Source: Carnegiea gigantea
Lineage: Eukaryota; Streptophyta; Magnoliopsida; Caryophyllales; Cactaceae
Assembly: GCA_029747015.1 (NCBI GenBank)
Contig: JAKOGI010002276.1
Span: forward strand, 32,501 to 96,500
DNA: 64,000 nucleotides
Reading direction: 5' to 3'
A program made the position numbers and the translations under genes. The notes under the pieces are model-generated. The model made no database searches, was not told the origin of the DNA, and worked only from the letters and a program-made list of their open reading frames with translations. Positions 1-11,007 of the stretch are shown here, one piece after another; position 1 is the stretch's first letter, and each line of letters starts with the position of its first letter.

Positions 1-1555
1 TTTCATGTGATGATTGCAGAGTGACACAAAGAAGTTAAAGAGGCATAAATGGCTTACAGTGTGAACTGCTTTGAAGTAGGGTTCGGGCAGTATTCCAAAG
101 CATAGTGTGATTTTCTAATTGCTTCTTCTTCATAAATTGCCTACTTTGAGGAACGAGTCAACTAGCCAACTTCATTCAAAGGTACCTGACTACATGTTAT
201 GGCATTTGCTATGTAGATGATCGTTAACACTAGAGAACATATTTTTTATTATTGTAACCATGCTAATCAACTCAAAGAATGTCTGTTAATGGATTCACTG
301 CGATAGAAGCTCTACTAGCTTTATGCATTGGCAAAGGAAGTTGCTATTAGGGAAATGGCTAATAGTTTACAGGATTTAGATAATCTGTATTGCCACATGA
401 ATAGCCATTACCTTACCAAATTTGGCAAGATAAGAATGGATGTATTTCAAATAGAACAAAGTTGATCTCAATTTTCCTACTGTGAAAGTATAGGAAATTC
501 CTAGGGGTAGATGATTTTTGTTAGTTCTGGTAGGAGAAGTGAGTTTGACTGGAGTAAATTTTGTATAAAGAATAGTAATTGAGGTCTAATATGTAGGAGA
601 AGTCAGCCTAGATGGTTGCTCCCCTATCAAATGTGCTTAGTTTTTGTATTTAAGCTTTTTTTTGATTTGGGGAGTGTAATAGTATAATGAATACTGTACC
701 TTCTAATTATACACCACCTCGCCCATTTAAAAACAAAATAATAACACTTTTATTGGTAAGCATGAAACTAACATATTTTTTCCAAGTTAGCATTTCGGAA
801 AAATTGTGGAGGATAAAGAAGATAACAATGCGTGCAAATGAAATAGTTAAAGGGCCTTTTCATTGAATGGATATGGAGGGAGAAAGTGGAAGAACAGTTT
901 TTTAAAGGCGTTTTTTATCTTGATGAGATCAAAGATTATATTAAGTCAATTATACAAAACAAAATTTTGAACAAGATATTAAAACATCATTAAAGCACAG
1001 AGTAGTACATAGTGTATGGTATTATGTTACCTCAATCCTTTGATATGAAATTAATAACTAAAATTTAAGATCACATATAGTTTAACTATTCGATAATCAT
1101 AGGTCCATAATATTAACATTTAATGTTGTGATTTGAATCTGGATATTAAAAAAGATCATCTATAAAAATTGGCTCGTTTAGTATTGGACTTCAATATCAA
1201 TTTTCACGGTTACTTTTCTTATTATATGTTAGTAAAATGAAGTATAAAATTATAATTTTATGAAGTATTTTGCAAAGCATAACTAACTAGTGATTTCTAT
1301 TGTAGACAGATAAATTTTATCATGACTACGCGTCAACATTAATAAATTTTAACAAGTTAGCAGATAAACACATTTTTATATTTGTTTTCAAAGAAATCCA
1401 CTAATAATTTTATGTCTTTTATTCAATAAATTTTCTCCCTAACATGGAACAACTATACTTGCTTCTTTTCATGGGGGTCGTTTCCTTGCCGTCATGCATG
1501 CCTTGATATGAAATTTTCCTCTTGTCTTCGTGTGAGTTTTCATAGATATAGAGAT
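1..1555. other. AT-rich spacer, no gene recognised
   Basis: No long open frame. One unrecognised open stretch of about 48 codons without a start lies at about 319-464 (+). A T-rich tract followed by TTTGGGGAGTG at about 660-680 loosely recalls the polypurine tract before a copia 3' LTR, but nothing else supports an element here. The right edge is set by the start of the copia LTR at 1556. Confidence 0.5.
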
Positions 1556-2112
1556 TGAAGGTTCCAAACGTCAATGTTAGATCACCGTATAGGACTGGTG
1601 TAAATGGTGATGTCTTAAAAATTAACATTTTATGAAAAATCTAATGAACTTTGAAAGTTTGCTGCCAATATTAGACAAAACAATGTTCAAGGTTAGTCAC
1701 CAATGTCAAAAATAAACAATACTAAAATGCAGAATTAAAATGGGACAAAGCATAGGATATGCTCGTGATGTTCACCCTTCCAAATAAGGCTAGTCACTAT
1801 TTAAGGCACTTCTTCCCTTAGGTTTTAGTCTCCTCCACTTCTTATTCACTTAAGAAGTACAAACCAATGTCTTTGGCCTTATACACTGCCTAGCATTCCT
1901 AGCTCACTCAACTAAGAAACTTTAGCAAGCACACTCATTAAGTATTGGCCTCTCAATATCTAGCTACTCAAATAAGTTCTCCAACTTTTTATAATGGTCC
2001 CTTTCAAATATTCAAATCACTAACAAGTACACAACAGAGTAGTAAAGGTGATTGCACCTGAGCACTTTTCCACGGTATAATTCTTATGCCGTGTTACTTG
2101 TTTCAGCTCCAC

Positions 2113-2120
2113 ATTTTATA
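2113..2120 (-). promoter_or_regulatory. TATA box of copia-1 3' LTR
   Basis: Minus-strand CTATAAAATG. The equivalent TATAAAATG stands at 11567-11574 in the 5' LTR, so the motif is conserved between the two LTRs. It probably marks the U3/R transition. Confidence 0.5.
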
Positions 2121-2392
2121 GAGTTGAAAACCCTTTTAACTGTTGGAGTAATGCTTGTCAAATCTTCTATGTTCTCTAACTAGTATCTAATGTCTTGATC
2201 CAAACTTCGGTATTTCTAAGGATGGCTCTTCATTGGCGTAAATAATGGATCTTGATTGTTGGTAGATAGTGCTTGATTTGATCTGAAAATATCCACAATA
2301 TTAATCAAAAGAACTTACAAGTAAACTCAAGATTGATTTAGTACAACTTTGCTAAACTGAGATAATCAAATTTTTACAAGATCTCAGTTTAA

Positions 2393-3418
2393 GGTAGTGT
2401 TTGGTTGGGGAGAAAATAATTTTCTCAAAAAATAGTTTTCTGTTTTTCGTTGTTTAGCACAATAAACGATGAAAAACTATGTTCCAAGGAAAATGACTTT
2501 CCCCTAATGGAGGAAAATGATTTCCTTTTTGAGAAGATAGGAAGTTAATTTTTTTCCTTCTAACTCTTTGATGATATGGTTAGCTAAATTTAGGTGAAAA
2601 ATTCGATTTCAACAGTTTGAATCGAAACTTGACTATCCGATAGAAAAGATTAAAATAAATTCAACTCTAAATTTTCAGCTCAAAATTATTTCATTTGATC
2701 GACATTTGTCTCTACCACGACAATATAATCGATATTTTTTGCCACTAAAACAATTCTGTCGACTCACCAGTAAAATAATTTCAATGGTTTGGATCGAAAC
2801 ATGATCATCATATATATTAAAATAGGCTTAAATTCAGATTTTGAGCTTTATATTCTTTCATTTCTTCAATATTTTTTTTTCACAACGACAATTCAATTGA
2901 TATTTTTCGCCCCTTAAATAGTATAGTTAATATTTTTCACCACTAGAACAATTTCAATAGTGTGGATCGACTTGATCATCGGATAAGGAATATTAAGATA
3001 GACTAAAATCCAGATGTTGAGTACGACATTCCTTTATTTGGTCAATATTTTCCTCCATCACGACAATTCAATCGATACTTTTCACCGCTTAAACAATTTA
3101 GTTGATGTTTTTCATCACTAAAATAATTTCAACGGTTTTCATTATCTAACAGGAAGTATTAGGAAAAACTCAAATATGAATTTTGAGCTCAAAAATTTCT
3201 TCATTTGATCAACATTTATATCAACTACGACCATTCAGTTAATATTTTTTGCCATTTAAACATTTTAGTTGACGTTTTTCTCTTTTTCATGAAAAATAAT
3301 TTATTTTGTGTCAAACAACAGAAAATGTGACATAAAAATCAATTTTTCTTGAAAAAATATTTTCCACAGAAAATGATTTTCCAGGGAAAATCATTTTCCT
3401 TCCAACCAAACACTACCC
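2393..3418. mobile_element. PIF/Harbinger (Tourist-like) non-autonomous MITE with internal tandem repeats
   Basis: Terminal inverted repeats GGTAGTGTTTGGTTGG (left) and CCAACCAAACACTACCC (right), flanked by TAA duplications, in the 3' LTR of copia-1. The TIR and 3-bp TAA target fit Tourist-like elements of the PIF/Harbinger superfamily. Subterminal regions on both sides carry GAAAATNATTTTC-like motifs. No transposase ORF is present. At about 1,026 bp it is long for a MITE because the middle holds four copies of a ~173-bp unit. The partner LTR lacks the insertion, so the boundaries are exact. Confidence 0.88.
2606..3290. repeat. Four tandem ~173-bp units inside the MITE
   Basis: Units begin with ATTTCAA at about 2606, 2778, 2951 and 3126, giving spacings of 172, 173 and 175 bp. 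Each holds, in the same order, a GGTTTGGATCGA-like motif, a TCATTTGATC-like motif, CACGACAATTCAATCGATA-like and CACTAAAACAATTT-like motifs. Divergence between units is high, so the amplification is old. Confidence 0.8.
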
Positions 3419-3963
3419 TAAAGGCAAGGATAATTTGCACCATAAAATATAATTCATTCAAAAGTAAATAAAGGATGCTTTTAAAAGATATTAAGCAACA
3501 ATGTATTCTACTGAGATCTTAAGGGCAAAATAGGAAAATATTAGATCATATTTGTCCAAAATGATTCTAGTAAATACCAAAGTTAGAGATTATGACTTTG
3601 ACATTTGATTACTATAAGGACAAGATAAGTTAGGTTAATATAATTCAATGTACTCAAATTCAGGTTTTGTCTTTCACTCAAAACATCCAATGTTCTTCAG
3701 CTGTGACTTTGAATCAATCAATGACATTATGCACTGACATAGAGAGAGTCTTCAATCTCAACCTTTTTGATGAAACAAAAAACTTTAATTTGAGGACCAT
3801 ATAAGCAAAGCACGCAAGCATATTAAACAAATTATAGCAAAGCTAAGGATGCCAAGCATTAAGACAAAAGTCACCTCTAGTCATCTAGCTATGAACACTA
3901 GAAGTGCTCAAAGCCTTCTAGATAGGCTTTGATCATTCATCATCAATGTCCACCTGAATCCAT

Positions 3964-3981
3964 ACCATTTCTCCCCCCTCT
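3964..3981 (-). other. Polypurine tract of copia-1
   Basis: The plus strand shows CCATTTCTCCCCCCTC, i.e. GAGGGGGGAGAAATGG on the minus strand, directly upstream of the 3' LTR in element orientation. This is the expected site of plus-strand DNA priming. Confidence 0.7.
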
Positions 3982-4149
3982 TGACTTTCATCAAATTGGG
4001 GTAGACTCGTCACAAATGTTTGGCGAATCATTGCTCAAAACACATAAATTGTTCAAAAATATAAAAAACAAAATTATTTTAAATAACTAAAGCTAAAAGA
4101 GATAGAGTGCATCATGCTTGGCCAGTGCAGGATGCATCTGGCCAAGTGG

Positions 4150-5557
4150 CTAGAGCATTCGGCCTTGGTTCCTCTACCGCTTTTGGTACATTAATCTCTA
4201 CCTCAATGTTCTCCCCTTGACCTACTTCAGCTTGGGTTATCTTCAATACCATTCACAATCAGACCACATTGGTCCAAACTCATCATTTGTCAATTTTAAG
4301 GACCTGTCTTTGACTTTCAGATATAAGATAGCAATGTTGAGTTCGAAAGCACATTGAGCGAAATCCTCACAGATCCTTTTAAGATCAACCAACGCTCTCT
4401 TGAACTCAGGTTAACCAGCCTTCAGACTGGTAAATTCTTCATTCTTATTGTCTTCTTTAAACCAATTTAACCAGGAAGGAGGAATAATTTCAAGTTGAAG
4501 TTGAGGCTTGGAGGTCTCAAGGTCATTGGTAGAGATCTCCTCCTTATATCTCCATTGTCCATAGGGAATGGGATTAAATTTGAGGCTTTTGAGCGTATGG
4601 TCATTGATGGTAGGGATCTAAGTGTCAAGGCGATCTTCTGCCCCTAGCGAGACTTGGAAGGTGTTGAAGATATGGGCCAAGAGGTTGGAGTAGGGCAAGG
4701 AAAATTCCTTGATAAATTGCAGACCTTTATCGTGTACTCAAGTATAAGTTTCGCAAAACCAACAGAATATCCTCCATGATGTAATAGAGGATTTCAAAGA
4801 GGGTGTCATTGGTGGTCTCTTTGGGTGATCCTCAAGGATATATAGTCCTAACTAAGATGCATTTTAGGATTTGTGGGTCTACGTATAGGGTCATGTAGGA
4901 TTGGTTGGTTTTCTTGACCTTGGCAGGATGTGCATATTTTTTAAGATAGAGTTTATGGGCTTTTGCTGCTAATACTGAGGGAGGAAACTTGGAGGGTTCA
5001 GGGTTCAGATTAAACAATCCTCTCAATGAAGGCAGTTATGAGGGTGATGGTGGTATCCTGGACCTTGGTGGTGAATAGTTTCTCCCTTATTCTTGAGGAT
5101 CAACTTTTTCATAGTTGGCATATAAAACGCGGAGTAATTATAGATTACTTCATGACCAACATCGAATAGACCCATGCAACCCAGATTTTCTAATTTTTCA
5201 ACAAATTAAGGAGAACTTGGCCTTTTTCAGAAACTCGAGATCTACAAACTCATAAAAAACCAACTCCTTTTCTTCTACATGATTGTATCTCTTTACACCC
5301 AAATCAGTAAACCACTCAATAAGGAGGTCAGGGAGTCCTATATCTTCTAAAGATTCAAGTTTGGACATCGAGTTTTTAGAATTGGTGGACAGTTCAGCCC
5401 TAGAGTTAGAAATTATGTTCACCTTATCTTTTTGCTGGGGTGGTGAAGGATTCAACGGGGGATCCTTCTTCTCACTTGGAAGACATGGGATTAGTTGGTT
5501 TGCAGGTTTTTGACTAGAAAAAGAAGGGATAAGGTTTGGAGAGGGGGGAAGAGACAT
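4150..5557 (-). pseudogene. Third (env-like) ORF of copia-1, broken
   Basis: A coding stretch between RNase H and the 3' LTR on the minus strand, where SIRE/Maximus elements carry an extra envelope-like ORF of unproven function. It is best seen in an open frame starting with ATG at 5557 (119 codons, Pro/Ser/Lys-rich N-terminus, then a hydrophobic/charged stretch with EDIGLPDLLIEWF) and another at 4832-5026 (PPSVLAAKAHKLYLKKYAHP). Further decayed frames continue to about 4150. Several stops and frameshifts separate them. The conserved part resembles the plant retrotransposon-derived domain usually annotated as 'putative plant transposon protein'. No convincing transmembrane segment survives, so the envelope label is positional. 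Confidence 0.6.
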
Positions 5558-5718
5558 GGAGAGGGGGGATAGGAGGTTTATTGGTTAAGTAATTGAAGCT
5601 AAGGCACACTCCCTTTATGGGAGGAAAAGAGAAAGAAAAAGGAAGTAGGAGATGACAGTTTGTGGAAGGAGAAATCTTAGGACTGAATTAAGGATAGTTA
5701 ATGAGAAAAATATCATTA

Positions 5719-5744
5719 CCTTTTATAACCGAGAGAGTGAGTGA

Positions 5745-5779
<35 letters not shown>
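5719..5779 (-). promoter_or_regulatory. Possible internal promoter: (TC)n tract plus TATA-like box upstream of the third ORF
   Basis: On the minus strand a (TC)n run (5749-5779) is followed by GGTTATAAAAGG (5719-5730), about 165 nt upstream of the ATG at 5557. A pyrimidine tract next to a TATA box is typical of plant core promoters. Function is inferred; AT-rich DNA gives chance TATA boxes. Confidence 0.3.
5749..5779. repeat. (GA)n microsatellite
   Basis: About 15 uninterrupted AG/GA dinucleotides on the plus strand, between the RNase H region and the third ORF of copia-1. Confidence 0.95.
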
Positions 5780-5781
<2 letters not shown>

Positions 5782-6089
5782 GGTTTCGAAAATGGTTGAA
5801 AAACCAACGGTTTTCAAAATAAGATAGCTAGTGAGGTATTTAATTGATTTAAATCTCTATCTTCTAGTTATTTACGATGATTGATATGTAAGACTGAAAT
5901 CCAAAGTCCAAGAGCATGGGTTTGATCTGGACTTCGAGATGAAGTCTCAATGTCTGGTCCGATGTCATAGGTAGTATTCTGCAACACTTAATCATATTGG
6001 ACTTTTTGTTGAGGGATCCTCCCCCTTAATTTATGCATCCATTTTCAACATGCTATGTTCACTTTGAATGAAGTTAAATTGATCTTCAC

Positions 6090-7690
6090 CAAGTAGTTTG
6101 GTAAGAATATCACCTAATTACAAATGTAAAGGAACAAATTCAAGAGTGACATTACCTTCCCCAATAAGATCTTGTAGGAAGTGATGTGTCACTTCAATGT
6201 GCTTGGTTCTTGGGCGCTTGACTAAATTTTTTGTGACATTTATTGCACTTATATTATCACACTGAATGGATACCTTTTTAAAATCAAACCCAAGGTCTCA
6301 TAGCAGCTGTGTGATCTAAAGTACTTCAACACAACATGCACTTCTAATGATATATTCATCTTTAACAGTTGATAGAGCTATAGAGCTTTGTTCCCTTGAG
6401 TGCCACAAGACTAGGGAGTGTCCAAGAAATTAGCAGTACTGTGAGGGGCTTTCTCTATCTATCTTGTAGCCAGCATGATCCGCATCTGCGTATCCAATGA
6501 GATTGAAGTCTCCATCTTTGGGATATTGTAAACCAATGTCCTTGGTTCCTATAAGATATTTGAAAATCCTTTTGACAACTATTAGATGAGATTCTTTAGG
6601 GGCACTTTAGAATCAAGCACATAAGTATACACTGAACATAATGTCTTGTCTAGTTGCTATTAGATAGAGTAGTGAGCAAATCATACCTCTATAGACTTTT
6701 TTAGACACTAACTTATAACTTTCATCAAGGTTTACCTTTATGTTTAATGCCATTGGGGGGCTAGCATGGTTGACTTCATCAAGCTTGTATTTTTCCAAGA
6801 GCTCTCTCACATACTTACCTTGGTTGATGAATAAGCTATCTCAGCTTTAATTATTTGAAATCCTAGGAAGAAGTTGAGTTATGTCACCATATGCATCCCC
6901 AACTCCTTACTCATCAAATTGGTAAGCTCTTGACATAAATAATTATTAATAGCACCAAATCTGATATCATCTATATGAAACTTAAATAATGAGGAAGTTT
7001 ACCCCCTTTGTTTTAATAAAAAGGATTTTGTCTATCTTTCCTCAAGTAAAATTATTTTCTAAAAGAAATTTACTAAGATGTTCATGCCAAGCTCTTGGGG
7101 CTTGTTTTAAGCCGTAAAATAAGCTTTATAAAACTTGAAAATATAATTTATAAATTCACGATTTTCAAATCTAGGGGGTTGCTTAACGTAGAATTCTTCA
7201 TTTAGAAAAAAATCGTTTAAGAATGCACATTTGAAATCCATCAGAAATAACTTGATGCTTATGTGAGATGCAAATGTAAGTAATATGCAGATGACTTCTA
7301 ACCTAGCCACAGGTGCAAAGGCCCAATCAAAGTCTATCCCTTCCTCTTGGTTATACCCTTTTGCAAACAATCTGGCTTTGTTCCTAACCAATATCCCATA
7401 TTTTATCTAGGTTGTTCCTAAAAACCTATTTAGTTCTAATCACCGGGTAGTCCTTTGGTCTAGGAGTGAGAGACCAAACGCTGGTTGAGTTCATCTTGTA
7501 TGGTCAATGTCCAGTTTGGGTCTTCCAATCTTAGCATAGTGCTTTAGTTCTATATGAGAACTAAATGAAAAGAGTGCATAGAAATTTCTCAAGGATGAGT
7601 GTGTCCTTGTACCTATATTTATGTTGGTAAGTAAATTGTCCAAAGGATAGATAGACTTGTACTTGAATCCCATACTTGGTTCATTGAAGT
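6090..7690 (-). pseudogene. copia-1 reverse transcriptase and RNase H
   Basis: RT begins near 7690 (frame with DNLLTNINIGTRTHSSLRNF) and continues at 7107-7391 with the Ty1/copia RT landmarks VRNKARLFAKGYNQEEGIDF, FAPVARLE, MDFKCAFLN and EEFYVKQPP. The catalytic double Asp lies at about 6962-6976, reading IDDI in place of the usual VDDI. The connection domain is seen at 6613-6810 (YRGMICSLLYLIATRQDIMF), and RNase H follows with YADADHAG (about 6470-6510) and SACCVEVL-type sequence. Several stops and frameshifts break the frame, so no active enzyme can be made. The catalytic Asp residues of RT themselves survive. Confidence 0.85.
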
Positions 7691-7749
7691 GATTTTGAAC
7701 CTATTCAGAAATGCTTAGAGATGACACATTATTCATGTTATCATCTTAG

Positions 7750-9200
7750 AATCTCTCACTAGCATATCGTGTGATTTCTATAGGAGATCCAATGTTGTCA
7801 TGTGATCTTTGGTCAATATGATTTAGACCTTAGCCCTCATTACATGGAGTACTTTGGTGATTCATTTGTCTAGGGCTCCTACATCTTCATCATCTACATA
7901 CTTTCTTTAAAACTCATTAAATGAAGATGAACTGGCATGACTAGTGTTAATCTCAGCAAAGACAACATGAATGGATTTCTCAATGACCTTGGTACTAACA
8001 TGATAAGCTTTACTAACTAATAAATATTCAACAAATATACTTTCATCACTCCTTGCATCAAACTTACTAAGGTTGCCCTTACCATTATTGTGGATGAATC
8101 ACTTACTTCTGAAGGTTTTGAAAGGATAGATTTGGTTTCTTACCTTTGCATAGTTCATAAGGTGTTTTTTTAAGGATAGATTGGATGAGTTATCTGTTAA
8201 GAACATAGTTTATAGTATTAATAGCCTCAGCCCACAAGGACTTTGGAAGATCATTTTCATAAATCAATATTGTTGCCATGTCTTCCAATCTCATGTTCTT
8301 CCGTTCAACAACTCCGTTCTACTATGGAGTCCTTGGTGTGGAAAAGTTATGGGAAATGCCATTCTTGTCACAATATTCAATGAACCTGTCTTGGTCAAAT
8401 TCTCTTACATGGCTAGTCTGAGTAGTAACTACTGGCAAGTTCTTTAATATCTGTAATTTCTTGCACAATTTTATAAGCTACTTAAGGCTTCTGTTTTATC
8501 TTTAAGAAAGAGCACCTATGTGAATCTCGAGTAGTTGTCCACAATAACAAATATATATGAATTATCTCCGAAACTTCTAATGTGGATTAGTCCACAGGGG
8601 TCTATATGCAACAACTATAGACATTATGAAGTGGACACACTCTTCAAGGGTTTAAAAGAAGTACGTACTTTCTTACCTGTAATATATAAACGGCACACAT
8701 GATCCTTCTTGTATTTGTAAGGAGGCAACCCTTTTACTAAATCCTACTTGACTAGCTCATGAAGGATGCACATGCTAGCATGTCCTAATCTACGATACCA
8801 AAGCTATGCAACATCAAGGGAGGCTTCTAGACAGGAAAGATGCATAGGAGCGACATGATCGAGACTTATGGCATAAATATTGTCTAGTCTAGAACCATGC
8901 AACACAATGGCATTGAACTTGACATTATCAACAAGACATTAGGGCTCATTAACACGATCACCTGTATCATAGAGTTGTGAAATACTCAGCAAGTTGTATT
9001 TCAAACCGACGACCAAATAGATATTGTCAATAAAGTTTGAGAGATCCTTATCAATCTTACCAATGTCAATGATGTTGCCTCGGCCATTATCACCAAAAGG
9101 CCACTTTACTTGATTTTGGTTTCTGAATCGCAGTAAGTATTAAAGCATCTCTAGTCATATATCTTAAACATCTACTACCCAAGCACCAGAGATTGTTTTT
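7750..9200 (-). pseudogene. copia-1 protease and integrase
   Basis: The protease lies at about 9150-9200, where the usual D-S/T-G active site has decayed to WVVDV followed by a stop. Downstream is the copia spacer motif GLKYNLLSISQL (about 8985-9020), then the GAG-pre-integrase region RRLGHASM...LVKGLPPYKYKKD (about 8700-8830), where the second Cys of the HHCC zinc site is lost. The integrase core ends with the motif around 8292-8318 (NGVVERKN), which keeps the catalytic Glu but is preceded by two adjacent stop codons where Gln-Gln is usual. Those stops look like CAG to TAG changes. The region is non-functional. Confidence 0.8.
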
Positions 9201-9559
9201 TGCTTTTGGATGCACATAGATGAATAAAATTCAAACCTTCGTGCATTCTTTAGTAGCAGGGCTTAGACGAAGAAGGCTAATGTCCAGTTTTGAGGAAATT
9301 GACCCTTTAGGCATCCATATTTGTATGATCCTTGGTTAAGAGGCCTTTTTGCTACTAAATTTGCTATAGTACTTATGACCTTTATCAAATCTAGAGTGAC
9401 TTGGAAGCCTATGACCAAAGTAGCTGTGGTTCCTTTGATAAACTGTGTGGTAATTGTAACCAAGATTAATGTTTGTAGAACCATATCTACTTTGGGGTCC
9501 CTTATGTAATGTCTCTTTAATAAAGAAGTGCTTGTGTGGCCTTTTCTGATTATTTTATG

Positions 9560-10890
9560 TTAAAACCAAGACCTTCCTTATTAGAGGACATATAGTGCGA
9601 TCCAAGTAATATGTCTAAATTCTGTTAATCCTTTGTAAATTTCAAGAGAGATTTGTAAGAATCATCACACTTGTTTTCCAAAATATTTTTTTCATTCTCA
9701 AGGTCATTGATTTTAGTGTGTAGATTTTCATAAGACGTCTTCAATGTCTTAATTTCATTTTTGAGGAATTTGTTTTCTTGTCTAAAGGTCTTGATTTTAG
9801 ATATGTGATATTGTTCACGTTTAACAAACTTTAATAGGGCTTGAGCTAGATACTCTTTTGTGAAGGTAAGATGATATTCCAATATTACCTCTTCAGTTTC
9901 ATAACTTTCTCCAATATTTTCTTTAGCTATGAGATAGAGGTAGGATATTTCGGTAACTTAAGTTTCACTTTCAGAGCTATCACTGTCACTCCAAGGTGCA
10001 ACCATAGCTCTTTTGCCTGCTTTCTTGGACTTGAATTTGGTTCTCTCATTTTTCTTCTTGATGTTTGTGACAATCCATGATCATGTGACCTCGAAGTCCA
10101 CAACCATAGCAAGTTTTTCGTTAGCATCAATTTTTGATGCAAATTTACCTTTGGAGCTTCTTTGATTCCTCTTTGAGGTTGATATGTTCCAAATTACTTT
10201 GAATTATGGATGCTTTTGAAATATTTTTTTTGAATCCTTTGGCTATTATAGCCAATAATTCACCTTCATCATTTTCAGACTCCTCAGGTTGCATCTCAAT
10301 GGTAGTGGACTTCAATGCGATTCCTTATTGTGGAGCCTGATTTTCATTTTCTTGTTGAGGTTGCATCTCAATCTTGGGCTTCTTCAATGACTGTGAGTTT
10401 GGGTCCCCACTTGCTTCTTAAAAGACATCACTGCACTTTGTGAACCATCTCCTAATTGATGTGTGAACGACTTGAGGTTGTTGATTATTTTATTAAAGCA
10501 CATATCCATGTTCTTAATGGATTCTTCATGTAGCATCTTAAAGAGCTTATATTTATGGACATAGAGACTGATTTTGGATTCACGAACTTGACTAGTCCCT
10601 TCATAGGGAGTCTCCAATGTGTCTCAAACTTCTTTGGTTGTATCACATGTAGACACATGGTTAAATTCGTTAGAGTCCAAACCATAAAATAAAATGTTGA
10701 AGGCTTTCTAATTTTTGGCCACCCTCTTAGGTTTTAGGTGTAAATTCTGATTTAGGCTTTCGAACAATTTTATCTCCTTTCTTCACGGTAGGCACAAAGG
10801 CGCCTTTGGAGATAATCTCTCCCAGTTCATAATTGTAATCCTTAATGAAAATCTACATGAGCTTTTTTCAATAAGCAAAGTTAGAACGAT
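9560..10890 (-). pseudogene. copia-1 gag (UBN2-type)
   Basis: Degenerate gag on the minus strand. Around 10740-10860 reads ELGEIISKGAFVP, then at 10384-10617 EGTSQVRESKISLYVHKYKL and NKIINNLKSFTHQLGDG, all typical of the copia gag UBN2 domain. A zinc knuckle CYGCGLRGHMIMDC (CX2CX4HX4C, complete) lies near 10070-10120. A coiled-coil-rich C-terminus follows at 9625-9882 (KIKTFRQENKFLKNEIKTLK). The long coiled-coil tail is characteristic of SIRE/Maximus gag. Gag forms the virus-like particle; here several stops and frameshifts prevent a full product. Confidence 0.8.
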
Positions 10891-10990
10891 GAAATAAAGT
10901 ATGTCTAGCAAAAGAACGCCCATGACAATTTCATCATTTCAAAAGGAGCAATGATGTTTCCTACCAAATGCTTAAGTCAATGTGAGTGAA

Positions 10991-11005
10991 CCTACTTTGA
11001 TACCA
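10991..11005 (-). other. Primer-binding site of copia-1 (initiator-Met tRNA type)
   Basis: The minus strand reads TGGTATCAAAGTAGG, two bases inside the end of the 5' LTR, matching the 3' end of plant initiator-Met tRNA at its first eight bases. Confidence 0.8.
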
Positions 11006-11007
11006 GT

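Larger units (their letters stand above)
2390..3421. repeat. TAA target-site duplication flanking the MITE
   Basis: TAA at 2390-2392 and again at 3419-3421. The empty site is visible in the other LTR (around 11845-11855), where the sequence runs uninterrupted as GTTTAAAGG. This gives the 3-bp duplication expected of the PIF/Harbinger superfamily. Confidence 0.85.
1556..3962 (-). repeat. 3' LTR of copia-1 (left), interrupted by a MITE
   Basis: Matches 11008-12164 over long stretches, starting TGAAG(G)T in plus orientation. Without the MITE and its duplicated TAA it is about 1,380 bp. Its end at 3962 (TCCA) is placed next to the polypyrimidine run that is the polypurine tract on the minus strand. 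The 3754-3962 part has no partner in the other LTR. A TATA-like ATTTTATA (2113-2120, minus TATAAAAT) lies where the core promoter is expected and is also present in the other LTR. Confidence 0.85.

Noticed and set aside
1419..1628. 69-codon minus frame at the left edge of copia-1
   Set aside because: It straddles the LTR boundary at 1556; no conserved sequence.
2606..3290. CRISPR-like array
   Set aside because: The units are contiguous ~173-bp tandem repeats without spacers, inside a plant MITE.
8181..8447. 88-codon plus frame
   Set aside because: Antisense shadow of the copia-1 integrase, whose motif NGVVERKN is on the other strand.
9321..10080. Plus frames of 62 and 69 codons
   Set aside because: Antisense to the copia-1 gag, which has a zinc knuckle and coiled coil on the minus strand.
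10991..11005. A possible tRNA gene because of tRNA-like sequence
   Set aside because: Only the primer-binding complement of a tRNA 3' end is present; no cloverleaf.
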